From JAMXLO01 sp963776505 (GTDB lineage: Bacteria; Pseudomonadota; Alphaproteobacteria; Acetobacterales; Acetobacteraceae), in contig CAVZNH010000011.1 of the NCBI GenBank assembly GCA_963776505.1, positions 1 to 64,000 of the forward strand: DNA of 64,000 nucleotides, in the 5' to 3' direction. How positions within the stretch are numbered: the first letter of the stretch is position 1; every line of letters begins with the position of its first letter. The position numbers and the translations under genes are program-made. The notes below the pieces were generated by a model. The model had not been told where the DNA came from and made no database searches. It saw only the letters and a list, made by a program, of their open reading frames with translations. Below, piece after piece: positions 17,149 to 29,511 of this stretch.

Positions 17149-18970
17149 TCACGCGAGCACACGGGTGCCGCTGCGGGCCGGCCAGGCGGCGGCGGTGCCG
17201 GAGCGTCCACGCAGGGTGACGCGGGTGCGGGTGAAGCTGTTGACGGTGCCATGCAGCGCAAGGAAGTGCTCCAGCACAGCGGCGAGCAGATACAGCCCGC
17301 CTGCCTGCCAGGCGCGCGGGTCGAATTCGAGGGTGACGTCGAGGCCGCGGCAAAAGCCTCCCGCACGGCCCGGAGCGCGCGCGGTGCCGGGTCCGGCAGT
17401 GATGCCGATCAGCGACTTCGATCGCTGCGCGGGTCTCCGCGGAGTCGCGCAGATCGTAGAGGCGCAGCACCTCCTTCAGCGCGGCGGCTCCCTCAGGACC
17501 CCCGGTGACCGAGAGATGGCCGAGCGAGAGATGCGATACCAGGCGCCAGAAGCCGCTCTCGCGCATTGGCGGGCGCAGGGTGGGCGTGGCGGCGGTCACG
17601 GCGCTCAACCCGGCTATCGCGGCAGCGCCCTCGACCAGGCGAAGGCGAGGATGGCCGCCACCGAACGGCAGCTCGCTGGGCAGGTCTCGGTTGACGCACA
17701 GCGCATCGACCGACAGCACGGCCTCGGCTGGCTTGTCCGGATCGAAGTCCGGGTCGTGCGGTGCGAGGAACACTTCGGTGCCCGGCACGCCCGGGGCGCC
17801 CGCGCGGCGAGCCACATGGTAATAGCCGCCAGGGACGCCAGGCTCGGGATCGCCCTCTGTCAGCCGGTGGAACGGGCGCCACGGGCGGAACGAGCCGTCG
17901 GGCAATGTCTCGCGTACCCGCGTGACACTCCAGATCTCCGCGGCGCGCGGCCGGCGGGCGTCGGGCACGATGCGATACTCGGTGCTCTGGTGGCTCAGCG
18001 TCACCGGCTCGCAGCGTTGCGGAAACAGATTGACCAGCGGCGTGCAGCCGAGGGCGAGCGATTGTTGGCCGACGGTGCGTTCCAGTTCGGCCAGCGAGCG
18101 GTCCAGGTAGACGAAGACCTCCAACCGGTTGCCGCCGGACACCATGGTCTTGGCGTCGATACGCGCGAGGTCGAAGAACAGGAACTTCTCGGGAAAGGCG
18201 AAATACTCGGTGAGCAGTCGAAAGCCGGAGAAGCCACGTGCCGACCAGGGCAGCAGGGCCTCGTCCGGCGAGAAGCCGACCGGCTCGATCGCACTGCCTG
18301 GCACGATGACCGGCGCGGGATCCACCGCGTTGTCGGCGTAGGCGATCGAGATGGCGTGTGCGCCCAGCAACTCGTAGAGCGCGAGCGCCTGATTGGTCGG
18401 GCCGCGCAGGAAGAACCGCAGCCGGTCGACGCCGAGCTGGGCAAACGTGGCCTCGGGCGAGGCGCATTTCAGGGTGATGCGCAGCACGCCGGTTGCGCCG
18501 GCGGCGAATGGATTGGCAGGGGCCACGATCGGCTGACCGGAGAGGCGGACATTCTCCACCTCGATCGGCCAAAGCGTGACAGGTGCCGTGGTGCGATAGC
18601 GCAGGTCCTCGCCGTGCACCGGCTCGGTGTCGATCGCAATGCCGGCGGGCAGGCGCGCCGAATTCATCATGTCGGGCTGGCAGTCGAACTTCACCACCAT
18701 GCAGGACGGCATGGGCGACAGGTAGTGCGGGTAGAGCAGACCGAGCAAAGCGTCGGTCAGTTCCGGGAATTCGTCGTCCAGCCGGTGATGCACGCGTGCG
18801 GCGAGGAATGCCACGCCTTCCAGCAGGCGGGCGACATGCGGGTCGTCCACCGCATCGGCCGTAAGCCGCAGACGGCCGGCGATCCTCGGATGCGTATCGC
18901 CAAACTCCGCGGCAAGCCGCTTGATCGCGTCGAGTTCGCGCTCGTAGTAGGGCAGCAGGGAGTCAGACAT
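17149..18970 (-). CDS. tssF: T6SS baseplate subunit TssF (ImpG/VasA), frameshifted at its C-terminus
   Basis: Baseplate subunit, about 605 residues. Start at ATG 18970 (MSDSLLPYYERELDAIKRLA). Motifs typical of TssF follow: AEFGDTHPRIAGRL, VARLLEGVAFLAARVHHRLDDEFPEL, LLGLLYPHYLSPMPSC and FPEKFLFFDL. The reading is clean to about 17415. There one extra base and a second shift near 17315 move the frame. The restored tail (VTLEFDPRAWQAGG, LYLLAAVLEHFLALHGTVNS) ends at TGA 17149-17151. Read without correction, the frame runs on into the downstream repeat element. Confidence 0.92.
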
Positions 18971-19020
18971 CAAACATAACTTCGCGCAGCGTCTTCTCTG
19001 TCATGGCCGGCGCGGGGCGC

Positions 19021-19518
19021 TCACACCACATTGCCGGGCCGCACCACGATATTGTCTGTCATCGGATCAACGAGCGTGTCGTAGGTTACCGACTCTGGCG
19101 CCGGCTCTGCGTGCAGCACCGCCTCGATGCGGAGGCGCAGCGTGGTCTCCAGCCGGTCCTGTGTGTCGATCAGGTTTACCCGCACGGACAGGAAGCGCGG
19201 CTCGAACCGACGGATCGTGGCCTCGATCTCCAGCCGCAGTTCCTCGCGTCGATGCGCGTCGCTGAACGCGCCCGAGGCAAAGTCAGGAATGCCATAGCCG
19301 ATTGGCGAAGTGGCAAGCTGCGTCATGTGCGCCGGCCACGATCGCCAGCGCCGCCTTGCGTTCAGCAATGCCTCGAGATCGCGCCGTACCGAATTGCGCA
19401 ACGCGACCATAGAGTTGGCCGCTGATAGCGCCATGTCGCGCTCCGGATCGTCGATCAGGCGATCCAGCAGCGGCGACTGGACGCGTGTCGGCTGCCGGCT
19501 GGACGCGCGACCGCTCAC
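19021..19518 (-). CDS. tssE: T6SS baseplate subunit TssE (ImpF, gp25-like)
   Basis: 165-residue gp25-like baseplate wedge protein. GTG 19518 overlaps the tagJ stop by four bases (GTGA). Family signs are SPLLDRLIDDPERD near the start, VRRDLEALLNARRRW, the TSPIGYGIPDFASG segment, IEATIRRFEPRFLSVRV and the terminal RIEAVLHAEP part. Intact. Its stop lies 50 bases before the tssF start. Confidence 0.93.
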   Translation of the reverse strand: MSGRASSRQPTRVQSPLLDRLIDDPERDMALSAANSMVALRNSVRRDLEALLNARRRWRSWPAHMTQLATSPIGYGIPDFASGAFSDAHRREELRLEIEATIRRFEPRFLSVRVNLIDTQDRLETTLRLRIEAVLHAEPAPESVTYDTLVDPMTDNIVVRPGNVV

Positions 19519-20321
19519 GCGATGTCGAACCGGAAACTGCCGAGTTCCATCATCGGCACCGCATCCTCGCCGACGATGAGGAGACGCTGACCGACGCCGC
19601 GCACCGGACCGCCTTCGGTTTCGCGCCAATCGGTCTCGCGGCCGAGGCGCAACGCATCCGTCGTCACATCGTCGGCGGCATAGATCGCGGGCAGATAGAC
19701 CTCGCCATCCGGTCCGTCGGCGACCGTCATCGAGGCGCGTCGCCACAACAGATCTCGCGGGCGCTTCGGCGGATGGAATTCCAACGTCTGCACGCGCTCG
19801 GTGGGAATCCAAAAATACTTGCCCGTCGTCGTCAGCACTTCGAAGCTGCCGGCCAGCAGATCGTCCGCGTCGCGCAGATCGTCGAATACCGTGTCGCCCT
19901 GCTTGCCCGGCGCGCGCGGGCGTACGGCTTCCGCCGCTTCGGCCTGCCGCGAGGCCTCGGCCAGATCGCCGGCGCGCAGCGCGACCAGTGCCGCGAGCTG
20001 CAGCCGCTGCGTCTCGGTGGGATCGGCGAGGAATTCCGGCACGCGGCCGTCACGGAACAACTGCCGCCGCGCCATGTCGGCGCGAATGAGCTGACGGAAT
20101 TCCGCCACCACCATCGCTGTGGTGGGATCGATCGCCGAGGCGGCGTCGAGCACGACATCGGCGCGCTCGAGATTGCCGGTGAAGGCCAGCAACTCGCCCA
20201 GCAACACGCGTGCATTGAGATCGGTGGGCGCCTTGCGCAGCACGGCCTGCGCGGCGGCCACGGCCTCGTCGAGCCTGCCGGCGCGAAACAGCGCGGACGC
20301 GGTCTGATCAGTTCCGCTCAT
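19515..20321 (-). CDS. tagJ: T6SS accessory protein TagJ (ImpE)
   Basis: 268 residues, intact. The N-terminal half is helical and TPR-like (ASALFRAGRLDEAVAAAQAVLR, ARVLLGELLAFTGNLERADVV). The C-terminal half has the ImpE segments GKYFWIPTERVQTLEFHPPKR, RDLLWRRASMTV, EVYLPAIY and WRETEGGPVRGVGQRLL. TagJ binds the sheath small subunit TssB and helps target ClpV. It is found in the subset of T6SS that includes the imp type. Overlaps tssE by four bases and lies 27 bases after tssC2. Confidence 0.94.
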   Translation of the reverse strand: MSGTDQTASALFRAGRLDEAVAAAQAVLRKAPTDLNARVLLGELLAFTGNLERADVVLDAASAIDPTTAMVVAEFRQLIRADMARRQLFRDGRVPEFLADPTETQRLQLAALVALRAGDLAEASRQAEAAEAVRPRAPGKQGDTVFDDLRDADDLLAGSFEVLTTTGKYFWIPTERVQTLEFHPPKRPRDLLWRRASMTVADGPDGEVYLPAIYAADDVTTDALRLGRETDWRETEGGPVRGVGQRLLIVGEDAVPMMELGSFRFDIA

Positions 20322-20348
20322 GGGACCCCCGAGTGTGCCGCTTCGCGC

Positions 20349-21905
20349 TCATCGACCGGTGAGATCGGTGACGAGTTGGAAGCCGGCGGAAATGTCGTCG
20401 AGCTGATAGTGCGGCTGCAGTTGAATCACGCAACCGAAGCTGCCCGGTCTGCCTGGCATTTCGTTGACGGTGACCCTGCCGCGCGACCAGCGGAAACCGC
20501 GCCCGACTGTCGCCGCTCGCCGCCAGGTTGCCATTGACGTATTGCGTCAGCCAGGCCTGCAGGAAGCGCTCGATCTCGTCCGCGGTCTTGAACGAGCCGG
20601 TCATGTGACGGCCCATCATCTTCAGCGAATGCGCGAAGCGTGACGCGCAAAGGATCGAGTTGATCTGCGTCGAAAGCCGCGCACTGGCGTCGGCGGCGTT
20701 GGCGTTGGCACCCTGATAGCGCTGCGGCACCTGCAGGCTGCGCACGGCACCGAACACCAGCTCCTCGCTGTTCGGGACTGAGGAAAGCGGCATCAGCCCG
20801 ACATCGAGCAGCGAGCGCTCCTGCCGATCAGTCAGCACGATCTCGACCGGATTGCGCACCCAGACGTGGTCAGGGTCGGTGCTGAACGGTTCCAGCGGCA
20901 CGCCGGTGACGAGACCGCCGCCGATGCGATCGGTCTCCACGCCGCGCACATCGCCGGGCCACGCGTATTGCGCGAAGGCGCGTGCGACCACCGAGGCGAA
21001 GGCGAAGCCGGCGCCCATCCACACGCGCTGTTCATTGGTGGGCGCATATTCGCTGTAGCGGAAGCCGTCGGCGCGCGTGCCGTCGTCCTGCCAGGGCTGG
21101 CGTGCCAATACGTGCGGTAGCGCCACTCCGACGAAGCGCATATCGGCGCGCGACGCGAGACTGCGCCAGCGGTCGTGTTCTGTGTTGCGCAACGGCGCGG
21201 CGAGGTCGGTCGAGGTGGCGAGATCGGCGAAGCTGTCCACTTCCAGCAGTGCCGGTGACGCGCCGATGATGACCGGTGAGAAGGCTGCGGCGGCGACGCC
21301 GGACAGTGCCATCAGCGCGCTTATGTCATCGGTGCGGGAATCCGGCGCTGGAGCGGTGACGAACCTCGTGATCGACGACCAGCAGGCCATAGGGATTGCC
21401 GCCCGGCGTGCCGAACTCCTCCTCGTAAACCTTGCGGAACAGCAGGCTCTGGTCGAATTCGATGGCGCGTTCCAGGTCGCGGCAGATCTCTGGCCAGCCG
21501 ACGTTGAGGATCTTGACCTTCAACCGGTTGGATAGCTCCACACCGTCGACCAGCCAGGCGATGCCACGCCACGTGCCTTCCAGCTTGCGCAGGCGGGCGT
21601 GATGCAGGATGGCGTCGAGCTGCTCGGACAGCATGGCGTCGATTGCGGCGATGTCGCGATCAACCGCGTCGCGCAGCGCCTGCGTGTCGATGCGAAGACG
21701 CGCGCCGCGTTCAGCGCCAAACCACATGGTCGATGGCATCGCCGGATGGTGCGCCGAGAAACTCGGTGAGCTGGTCCGCCAGTGCGGCATCGCGACTGCC
21801 GACGAAGCGTCCCGACAGCATTGCATCACGCACCGCGGGAGCGGCGACGTCCTCGGCCGAGGTCGCTGGGGTGGGCACGTTCACGGCGAGATCGAACTCG
21901 TTCAC
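20349..21905 (-). CDS. tssC2: Second T6SS sheath large subunit paralogue (ImpD/TssC2), frameshifted
   Basis: Paralogue of TssC with about 60 extra N-terminal residues. Starts at GTG 21905 (VNEFDLAVNVPTPATSAEDV). After a shift near 21720 come LDAILHHARLRKLEGTWRGI and FDQSLLFRKVYEEEFGTPGG. After one near 21350 come LSGVAAAAFSPVIIGASPAL, RFSYSEYAPT-type sequence, WMGAGFAFASVVARAFAQYAWP and ILCASRFAHSLKMMGRHMTG. A last shift near 20520 leads to the end QLDDISAGFQLVTDLTGR. Each block aligns in order with tssC at 22095-23585. The imp-type systems of Rhizobium and Agrobacterium also carry two such genes. Confidence 0.88.
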
Positions 21906-22094
21906 CGTGGTGCCCGCTGGGCATCAAGACAGCGGCACGGTGCACTCGCCACATCGTCATGGCCGCAGGCAGCAAAGACGCGGATGGCGGGGCCAAGCCC
22001 CGCCATGAGGATGAGGCGCCAGCCGTGCCCAGGCATGACGATGCGGCGCAGGCCGTGCCCGGGCATGATTTGCCGTTTTCTCGCCGGGCGGCGA
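21906..22094. repeat. Palindromic intergenic repeats between tssC and tssC2
   Basis: A 189-base gap in a tight operon. ATGGCGGGG (21984-21992) pairs with CCCCGCCAT (21998-22006). Two direct copies of a CCGTGCCC(A/G)GGCATGA unit follow at about 22024 and 22052. They look like REP-type repeats common in GC-rich alphaproteobacteria and may lower expression of tssC2 relative to tssC. Confidence 0.55.
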
Positions 22095-23585
22095 TCAGGC
22101 CGCCGGGGCCGGGATGCGGGCCACCATGCGCAGGCTCGTGGTCAGCTCTTCCATCTGCAGCCACGGACGTAGATACGCCACCGCGTTGTACGAGCCAGGC
22201 TTGCCGGGGATCTCGCGCACCTCGACGCGCGCCTCGCGCAGCGGGAAGCGGGCCTTCATCTCCTGCCCGGCGTTCTCGTTGCCATTGACGTAGTTGTTGA
22301 TCCACCGGTTCAGCCAGCGCTCGACGTCGCCGGCCTCCATGAAGCTGCCGATCTTGTCGCGCGCCATAACCTTCAGATAGTGCGCGAAGCGGCTGGAGGC
22401 CATGATGTAGGGCAGTCGCGCGGAGATCGCGGCGTTCGCCGTCGCTTCCGGGCGGTCGTATTTCTTCGGCTTCTGTACCGACTGCGCCCCGAAGAACACC
22501 GAGTAGTCGGTGTTCTTGTAGTGGCAGAGCGGCAGGAAGCCGAGATTGGACAGCTCGAATTCGCGCCGGTCGGTGATGGCGATCTCGGTCGGGCATTTCG
22601 CGTCCTGATCGCCATCGTCGGAGGTGAACACGTGGTACGGCAGGTTCTCCACCTTGCCACCACCTTCGGCGCCGCGGATCGCGGTGCAGAAGCCGTACTG
22701 CGCGAATGCGTTGGTGAGGCGCGAGCCCATCACGTAGGCGGCGTTCATCCAGCAGTACTCGCCATGCTGCATCGACTTCGCTGCACCAGCCTCGTCGTAT
22801 GGCGCCTCCTCGAAGTTGAACTCGTCGATCGCCTTGGTGGCGGCGCCGTACGGCAGACGCGCGAGCGTACGCGGCATCACCAGGTTGACGAAGCGCGCGT
22901 CCTCGCTGTCACGGAAGCTGCGCCATTTGGTGTATTCCTGTGCCTCGAAGATCTTGGCCAGGTCGCGCGGCTTGACCAGTTCGGGCCAGCTGTCGAAGCC
23001 GAACATGCCGGCACCGGCGGCCGAGACGAACGGCGCGAACGCTGCGGCGGCAACGTTGGATACCAGGCGCAGTGTCTCGACATCGTCCGGATGCTGCGTC
23101 CACTCATAGTCGCCGATCAGTGCGCCATACGGTTCGCCGCCCGGCGTGCCAAATTCGTTCTCATAGATCTTCTTGAACAACTGGCTCTGATCGAACTCAA
23201 CCGCGCGCTGCAGATCGCGTGACAGCTCGCGCTTCGGCAGGTTGAGCACACGCAGCTTCAGGCTCGTGCTGGTCTCGCTGTTCATCACCAGATAATGCAG
23301 CCCGCGCCAGGTGCCTTCGAGCGCGGAGAACTTCGGGTGATGCATGATCGCGTTAAGCTGGTCGGACAGCTTGCGATCGATCGCGGCGATGGCGCTGTCT
23401 ATGGTGCGCGTCAGGTTCTTGTCGAACGTGACGGTGCCGGCGAGCGCCTGCTCGACCAGGTTCTTCACCAGGTCCTGCGCCTGGTCGGGTGCGGTCTGCC
23501 GGGTAGCGGCGACGACCTGATCGAGGACGGAAACCTCGGTGGTTTCCGCCGCTGCCGGCTGCGGTGCGGTCTGGGCGCCAGACAT
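22095..23585 (-). CDS. tssC: T6SS contractile sheath large subunit TssC (ImpC/VipB)
   Basis: 496 residues, intact. Standard TssC features are DSAIAAIDRKLSDQLNAIMHHP, SALEGTWRGLHYLV, VEFDQSQLFKKIYENEFGTP, SNVAAAAFAPFVSAAGAGMFGF, FRDSEDARFVNLVMPR, the WMNAAYVMGSRLTNAFAQYG segment and the end QMEELTTSLRMVARIPA. With TssB it forms the cytoplasmic contractile tail sheath around the Hcp tube. It follows tssB by 3 bases. Confidence 0.97.
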   Translation of the reverse strand: MSGAQTAPQPAAAETTEVSVLDQVVAATRQTAPDQAQDLVKNLVEQALAGTVTFDKNLTRTIDSAIAAIDRKLSDQLNAIMHHPKFSALEGTWRGLHYLVMNSETSTSLKLRVLNLPKRELSRDLQRAVEFDQSQLFKKIYENEFGTPGGEPYGALIGDYEWTQHPDDVETLRLVSNVAAAAFAPFVSAAGAGMFGFDSWPELVKPRDLAKIFEAQEYTKWRSFRDSEDARFVNLVMPRTLARLPYGAATKAIDEFNFEEAPYDEAGAAKSMQHGEYCWMNAAYVMGSRLTNAFAQYGFCTAIRGAEGGGKVENLPYHVFTSDDGDQDAKCPTEIAITDRREFELSNLGFLPLCHYKNTDYSVFFGAQSVQKPKKYDRPEATANAAISARLPYIMASSRFAHYLKVMARDKIGSFMEAGDVERWLNRWINNYVNGNENAGQEMKARFPLREARVEVREIPGKPGSYNAVAYLRPWLQMEELTTSLRMVARIPAPAA

Positions 23586-23588
23586 CGA

Positions 23589-24098
23589 TCAGGCCTCCTT
23601 CTTATCCAGCCCCAACTGGCTGGACAGCGATTTCAGTTCGTTCTCGTTCTTCAGCACCTGCTCCAGCAGGCCCTCCAACTCTTCCGACCGGTCCACCTTG
23701 CTCATCAGGTCGCGCAGCTTGGCGCGTGTCTCGAGCAGTGCACGCAATGCCGGCACCTGCTGTGCGACGCGCGCGGGCTCGAAGTCCTCGATCGAGTTGA
23801 ACTTCAGATCGACCGCCATTTCGCCACCCTCTTCCGAGAGCTTGTTGTCGACCCGCATCTTCAGCCCGGGATTCATTCCGGCCAGGACATCGTTGAAATT
23901 GTCACGGTCTATCTGGATGAACTTGCGATCGGTCAACGGACGCAGCGGCTGGGTCGGATCGCCAGAGAAATCACCCATGATGCCGACGATGAACGGCAGC
24001 TCGCGCAGTATTTCGGCGCCTTCCGTCTCGACTTCGTAGGTGATGTGCACTCGCGGCTTGCGGACGCGCTTGAGCTTGTCGTGGATGCTTGCACTCAT
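23589..24098 (-). CDS. tssB: T6SS contractile sheath small subunit TssB (ImpB/VipA)
   Basis: 169 residues from ATG 24098 (MSASIHDKLKRVRKPRVHIT), intact. Family motifs are VHITYEVETEGAEILRELPFI, VGIMGDFSG, RKFIQIDRDNFNDVLAGM and the C-terminal helix ELEGLLEQVLKNENELKSLS. An upstream in-frame start at 24146 adds an unconserved leader. It polymerises with TssC, and ClpV extracts it after contraction. The conserved small-large subunit order with tssC supports joint synthesis. Confidence 0.96.
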   Translation of the reverse strand: MSASIHDKLKRVRKPRVHITYEVETEGAEILRELPFIVGIMGDFSGDPTQPLRPLTDRKFIQIDRDNFNDVLAGMNPGLKMRVDNKLSEEGGEMAVDLKFNSIEDFEPARVAQQVPALRALLETRAKLRDLMSKVDRSEELEGLLEQVLKNENELKSLSSQLGLDKKEA

Positions 24099-24261
24099 GG
24101 TCTGGCTTCCCCATCCCTGTGATCGGCGTGGGCCGGCTCGCGACATCGGCGCATTCGCGCACTTGGCCTGCTTCCCAAAGATTAGACAGGCGAGATGAGT
24201 ATGGTCAATAATTCCTTGAGTTTGTGAACTTCTTCACACGTGCCCATCGTGTGCTCGTGGC

Positions 24262-25422
24262 TCATTCCGTGGCCTCGGGCGGCGGCGGCGGGCGGATACC
24301 AAGGGTATTCAGGATCGTGTTGCGCGTGTCGGTGTCGGCGACCACCTCCGCCAGCAGCTCGGGCCATGTCATCCGGCCGCGGCGCACCGCCTCGTCCAGC
24401 GTGTAGGAGAGCGGTGAGTGAGGCTCGGAACGGCGGAAGAAATTGGCGATTTCGCCCAGGGCGCGCAGCGCGTCCTCACGCGAGGCAAGCTGCCCGGGCG
24501 ACACCGCGATACGGCCGAGACCGCCGGCACCCGGCGCGGGGCCGCTGTCCGCCGTCTCGCCGGACCCCTCCCGCCCCGCCTCGGCCTCCGCCGCAGAGTG
24601 AGGCGCGTAGATCGTGGCGATGTGGATGATCTCGTCCAGCAGTTCACGCACCGCCGTTGTCGGAGGACCGTCCGCGCCGGCCATTTCGTCCAGTACGTCG
24701 GCCATCGACTGCCAGGCGTCACGTGCCGCCATGGCGTCCTCGCGCACCTTGGCCAGTTCCGCGCCGCGGCTTCGCGCCTCCTTCTCCATGTCATCGAACG
24801 GCATGATCCGGCCGGCCTCGAGACGCCTGGTCCGCATTTCGGCGTCAAGCTTCATCAGGTCAGCCGACGACTTATAGTTGTAATAGGCGATCGGCGTGTG
24901 GTCCGAGGTTTCGAACAATACGGTCATGTAGAGCGGCTGGATCAGCGAGCCGTTGCCGTCACGCCCATTCAACCCGGTCACCGGCGCGACACGCGTTTCC
25001 ATTCCATAGTCGTCCGGCAGCGGGAACAGTCCGTCCCAGTACCTTTCCGCCAAACCCGCCATGAGTCGTGCACCGAAGGTGAGGCCGACAAGGCCATGGC
25101 TGCGCACCAGCGCCTCGGTCATCCAGGCGGCAACTTCCAGGTCCTTGGCAGTCTCTGCCAGTGTCTTGACGCCAACCTCACGCACCGTACGCCACAGCGG
25201 ACCAGGGTCGCGGATGTCACCAGCGCTTTGGCCTCCATCACCCGTGTCAGGCCGCGCATCGCGCAGACGCTCGGCATCGCGCGCCTCGGACCGCGCATCG
25301 CGCAGCCGGTTGTACGGAGAGGTAGCAGAGAAATCCTCGCGGATGTCGACGCCTTGCGGCGCATCGCCAGGGATCGGCGCCAGCAGAGCCTCGAGGTCGA
25401 AACCCTCCGGCAGGTCCGCCAT
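24262..25422 (-). CDS. tssA: T6SS protein TssA (ImpA)
   Basis: 386 residues from ATG 25422 (MADLPEGFDLEALLAPIPGD), intact. The ImpA_N region (about 10-130) starts LLAPIPGDAPQGVDIREDF and includes the LAETAKDLEVAAWMTEALVR helix. The C-terminal VasL/ImpA part ends SHSPLSY-type (EPHSPLSYTLDEAVRRGRMTW), a pattern conserved in TssA proteins. TssA caps the growing sheath and connects it to the baseplate. First gene of the second T6SS operon, divergent from clpV with 89 bases between. Confidence 0.93.
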   Translation of the reverse strand: MADLPEGFDLEALLAPIPGDAPQGVDIREDFSATSPYNRLRDARSEARDAERLRDARPDTGDGGQSAGDIRDPGPLWRTVREVGVKTLAETAKDLEVAAWMTEALVRSHGLVGLTFGARLMAGLAERYWDGLFPLPDDYGMETRVAPVTGLNGRDGNGSLIQPLYMTVLFETSDHTPIAYYNYKSSADLMKLDAEMRTRRLEAGRIMPFDDMEKEARSRGAELAKVREDAMAARDAWQSMADVLDEMAGADGPPTTAVRELLDEIIHIATIYAPHSAAEAEAGREGSGETADSGPAPGAGGLGRIAVSPGQLASREDALRALGEIANFFRRSEPHSPLSYTLDEAVRRGRMTWPELLAEVVADTDTRNTILNTLGIRPPPPPEATE

Positions 25423-25484
25423 GCACACGCCTCTCAATTGCTGGACAATGGTTCCGCGTAACACATAGTCTCAATGCAGGAAAA

Positions 25485-25510
25485 GGGGGAGTTTCCCCCG
25501 GGGGAAACCG
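25485..25510 (+). promoter_or_regulatory. Overlapping hairpins covering the clpV ribosome-binding site
   Basis: GGGGGA (25485-25490) can pair with TCCCCC (25494-25499), and the latter can instead pair with GGGGGA (25500-25505). The second option is part of a perfect 18-base palindrome, GTTTCCCCCGGGGGAAAC (25491-25508), ending three bases before the clpV ATG. The only purine-rich ribosome-binding sequence lies inside it. The two folds exclude each other, so translation could be switched; this is inference. Confidence 0.45.
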
Positions 25511-25511
25511 G

Positions 25512-28150
<2,639 letters not shown>

Positions 28151-28190
28151 ACCAGTAACCGCCGCGCCGGAACAATAGAGGAGTAGAACA

Positions 28191-28668
28191 ATGGCAATCT
28201 ACATGACTTGGGAAAGCATAGACGGAGCCGTAAGCGACAAAGGGCTTCGAGAAATGGATCGAACTCAACTCGTTCCAGTGGGGCGTTGGGCGCGCCATCG
28301 GAACAGCGGCGCGCGGCGCGGCCACGCGTGAAGCGTCCGAGCCCAACATCAGCGAGATCGTCATCACCAAGCGGCTGGACAAGTCATCGACCAAGCTGTT
28401 CATGGATGCCGTCGCAGGCGACCTCAGCGCGACGGTGAAGTTCAAGTTCACCACCACGACGAAGGACAAGGTGGACACGTTCCTCGCCTACGAGCTCACC
28501 AACTGCGGGCTGAGCGGCTACAGCATCTCCAGCGGTGGCGATGCGCCGAGCGAGAGTCTGTCGCTGAACTTCACCAAGATCATGTTCACCTACACCGAGC
28601 GCGATCCGAAGATCGCGGGTTCCCCGGACACCGTGGGCTATGATCTTCTGACTATGGGAAAGGTCTGA
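28191..28668 (+). CDS. hcp: T6SS tube protein Hcp (TssD), frameshifted
   Basis: Tube-forming secreted protein of about 158 residues. ATG 28191 follows AGAGGAG. It starts MAIYMTWESIDGAVSD. One extra G in the run near 28240 shifts the frame, after which FEKWIELNSFQWGVGRAIG, SEPNISEIVITKRLDKSS and LNFTKIMFTYTERDP follow, all typical of Hcp. Ends LLTMGKV. Hexamer rings stack inside the sheath and carry effectors. A strong terminator follows. Confidence 0.93.
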
Positions 28669-28694
28669 ACCAGCTGCGCAATCGGGTATCAAGG

Positions 28695-28728
28695 AGGGCC
28701 AGGGAAGTCGGTTTCCTGGCCCTTTTTG
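28695..28728 (+). terminator. Rho-independent terminator after hcp
   Basis: AGGGCCAGGGA (28695-28705) pairs with TCCTGGCCCT (28714-28723) around a short loop, and a TTTTTG run follows. It ends the clpV-hcp transcript 27 bases after the hcp stop. It also lies between hcp and the convergent pppA end and may work on both sides. Confidence 0.85.
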
Positions 28729-28784
28729 TCAGGGCCGGCCGCAGCGCCCAATAGCCCTCTCCCGCATAGCTGGAGAGGTGTTCT

Positions 28785-29511
28785 TTAGCCGGTGAATTCG
28801 ACCGCGACAGCGGTAACGTTGTCGGTGACATTCGCCGCCAGTGCGGCATCGACCAGGGCCTGCGGCGGTGCGCCGTTGATCGCCCCGAGCAGGCGTTGCC
28901 AACTCGTCGTCCGGCAACGTCTTGCACAGGCCGTCACTGCACAGCAGGAAGCGGTCGCCCGGCACCAGTCGATCGCTCACCTTGTCGAGCGCGAACTCAT
29001 CCAGCTCCGCGCCGACCGCGCGGGTGATCACGTTGCCCCGCGGATGGTTCGTCACCTCGTCGGGACCGATCGCGCCAGCCTCCAGCAGCTCCTGCACCAG
29101 GCTGTGGTCGCGGGTGATCTGGCGCAGAACGCCGCCACGCAGCAGGTAGGCGCGCGAGTTACCTGCCCACAGGCAGGCGAAGTGATCGCCGCGCGCGAGC
29201 ATCACCACGACGGTGGAGGCCACAATCACGTCCGGACCACGCCGCGCCGCCTCGTCGCGCAACGCCGCATGCGTCTGCTCGATCGCCAGCCGCACGCGCG
29301 CCAGCAGTTCCGCGGCTGACAGACCCGGCGGGATCGCCTCCAGCGCATCGGCGATCATGCCGGAGGCGACCTCGCCGGCCGCGTGGCCGCCCGCGCCATC
29401 GGCCACCGCCCAGATGCCCAGATCGGGCCGGTCCACATAGGCGTCCTCGTTGTGCTTGCGCTTGGCGCCACGATGGGTCACCGCCCAGGAGCGAAAGCGC
29501 GGGGCGGTCAT
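28785..29511 (-). CDS. pppA: PP2C-type Ser/Thr phosphatase of the T6SS (PppA), frameshifted
   Basis: About 241 residues, ATG 29511 (MTAPRFRSWAVTHRGAKRKH). Metal-binding PP2C motifs are visible: KHNEDAYVD, IWAVADGAGGHAAGEVAS, VVVMLARGDHFACLWAGNSRAY, RDHSLVQELLEAG, NVITRAVG and DRFLLCSDGL. A shift near 28895 leads to the true end (NVTDNVTAVAVEF). It reverses phosphorylation by the PpkA kinase in post-translational T6SS control; the substrate is usually the FHA protein, present here. PpkA itself is not in the window. Its start overlaps the tagF stop by four bases. Confidence 0.9.
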
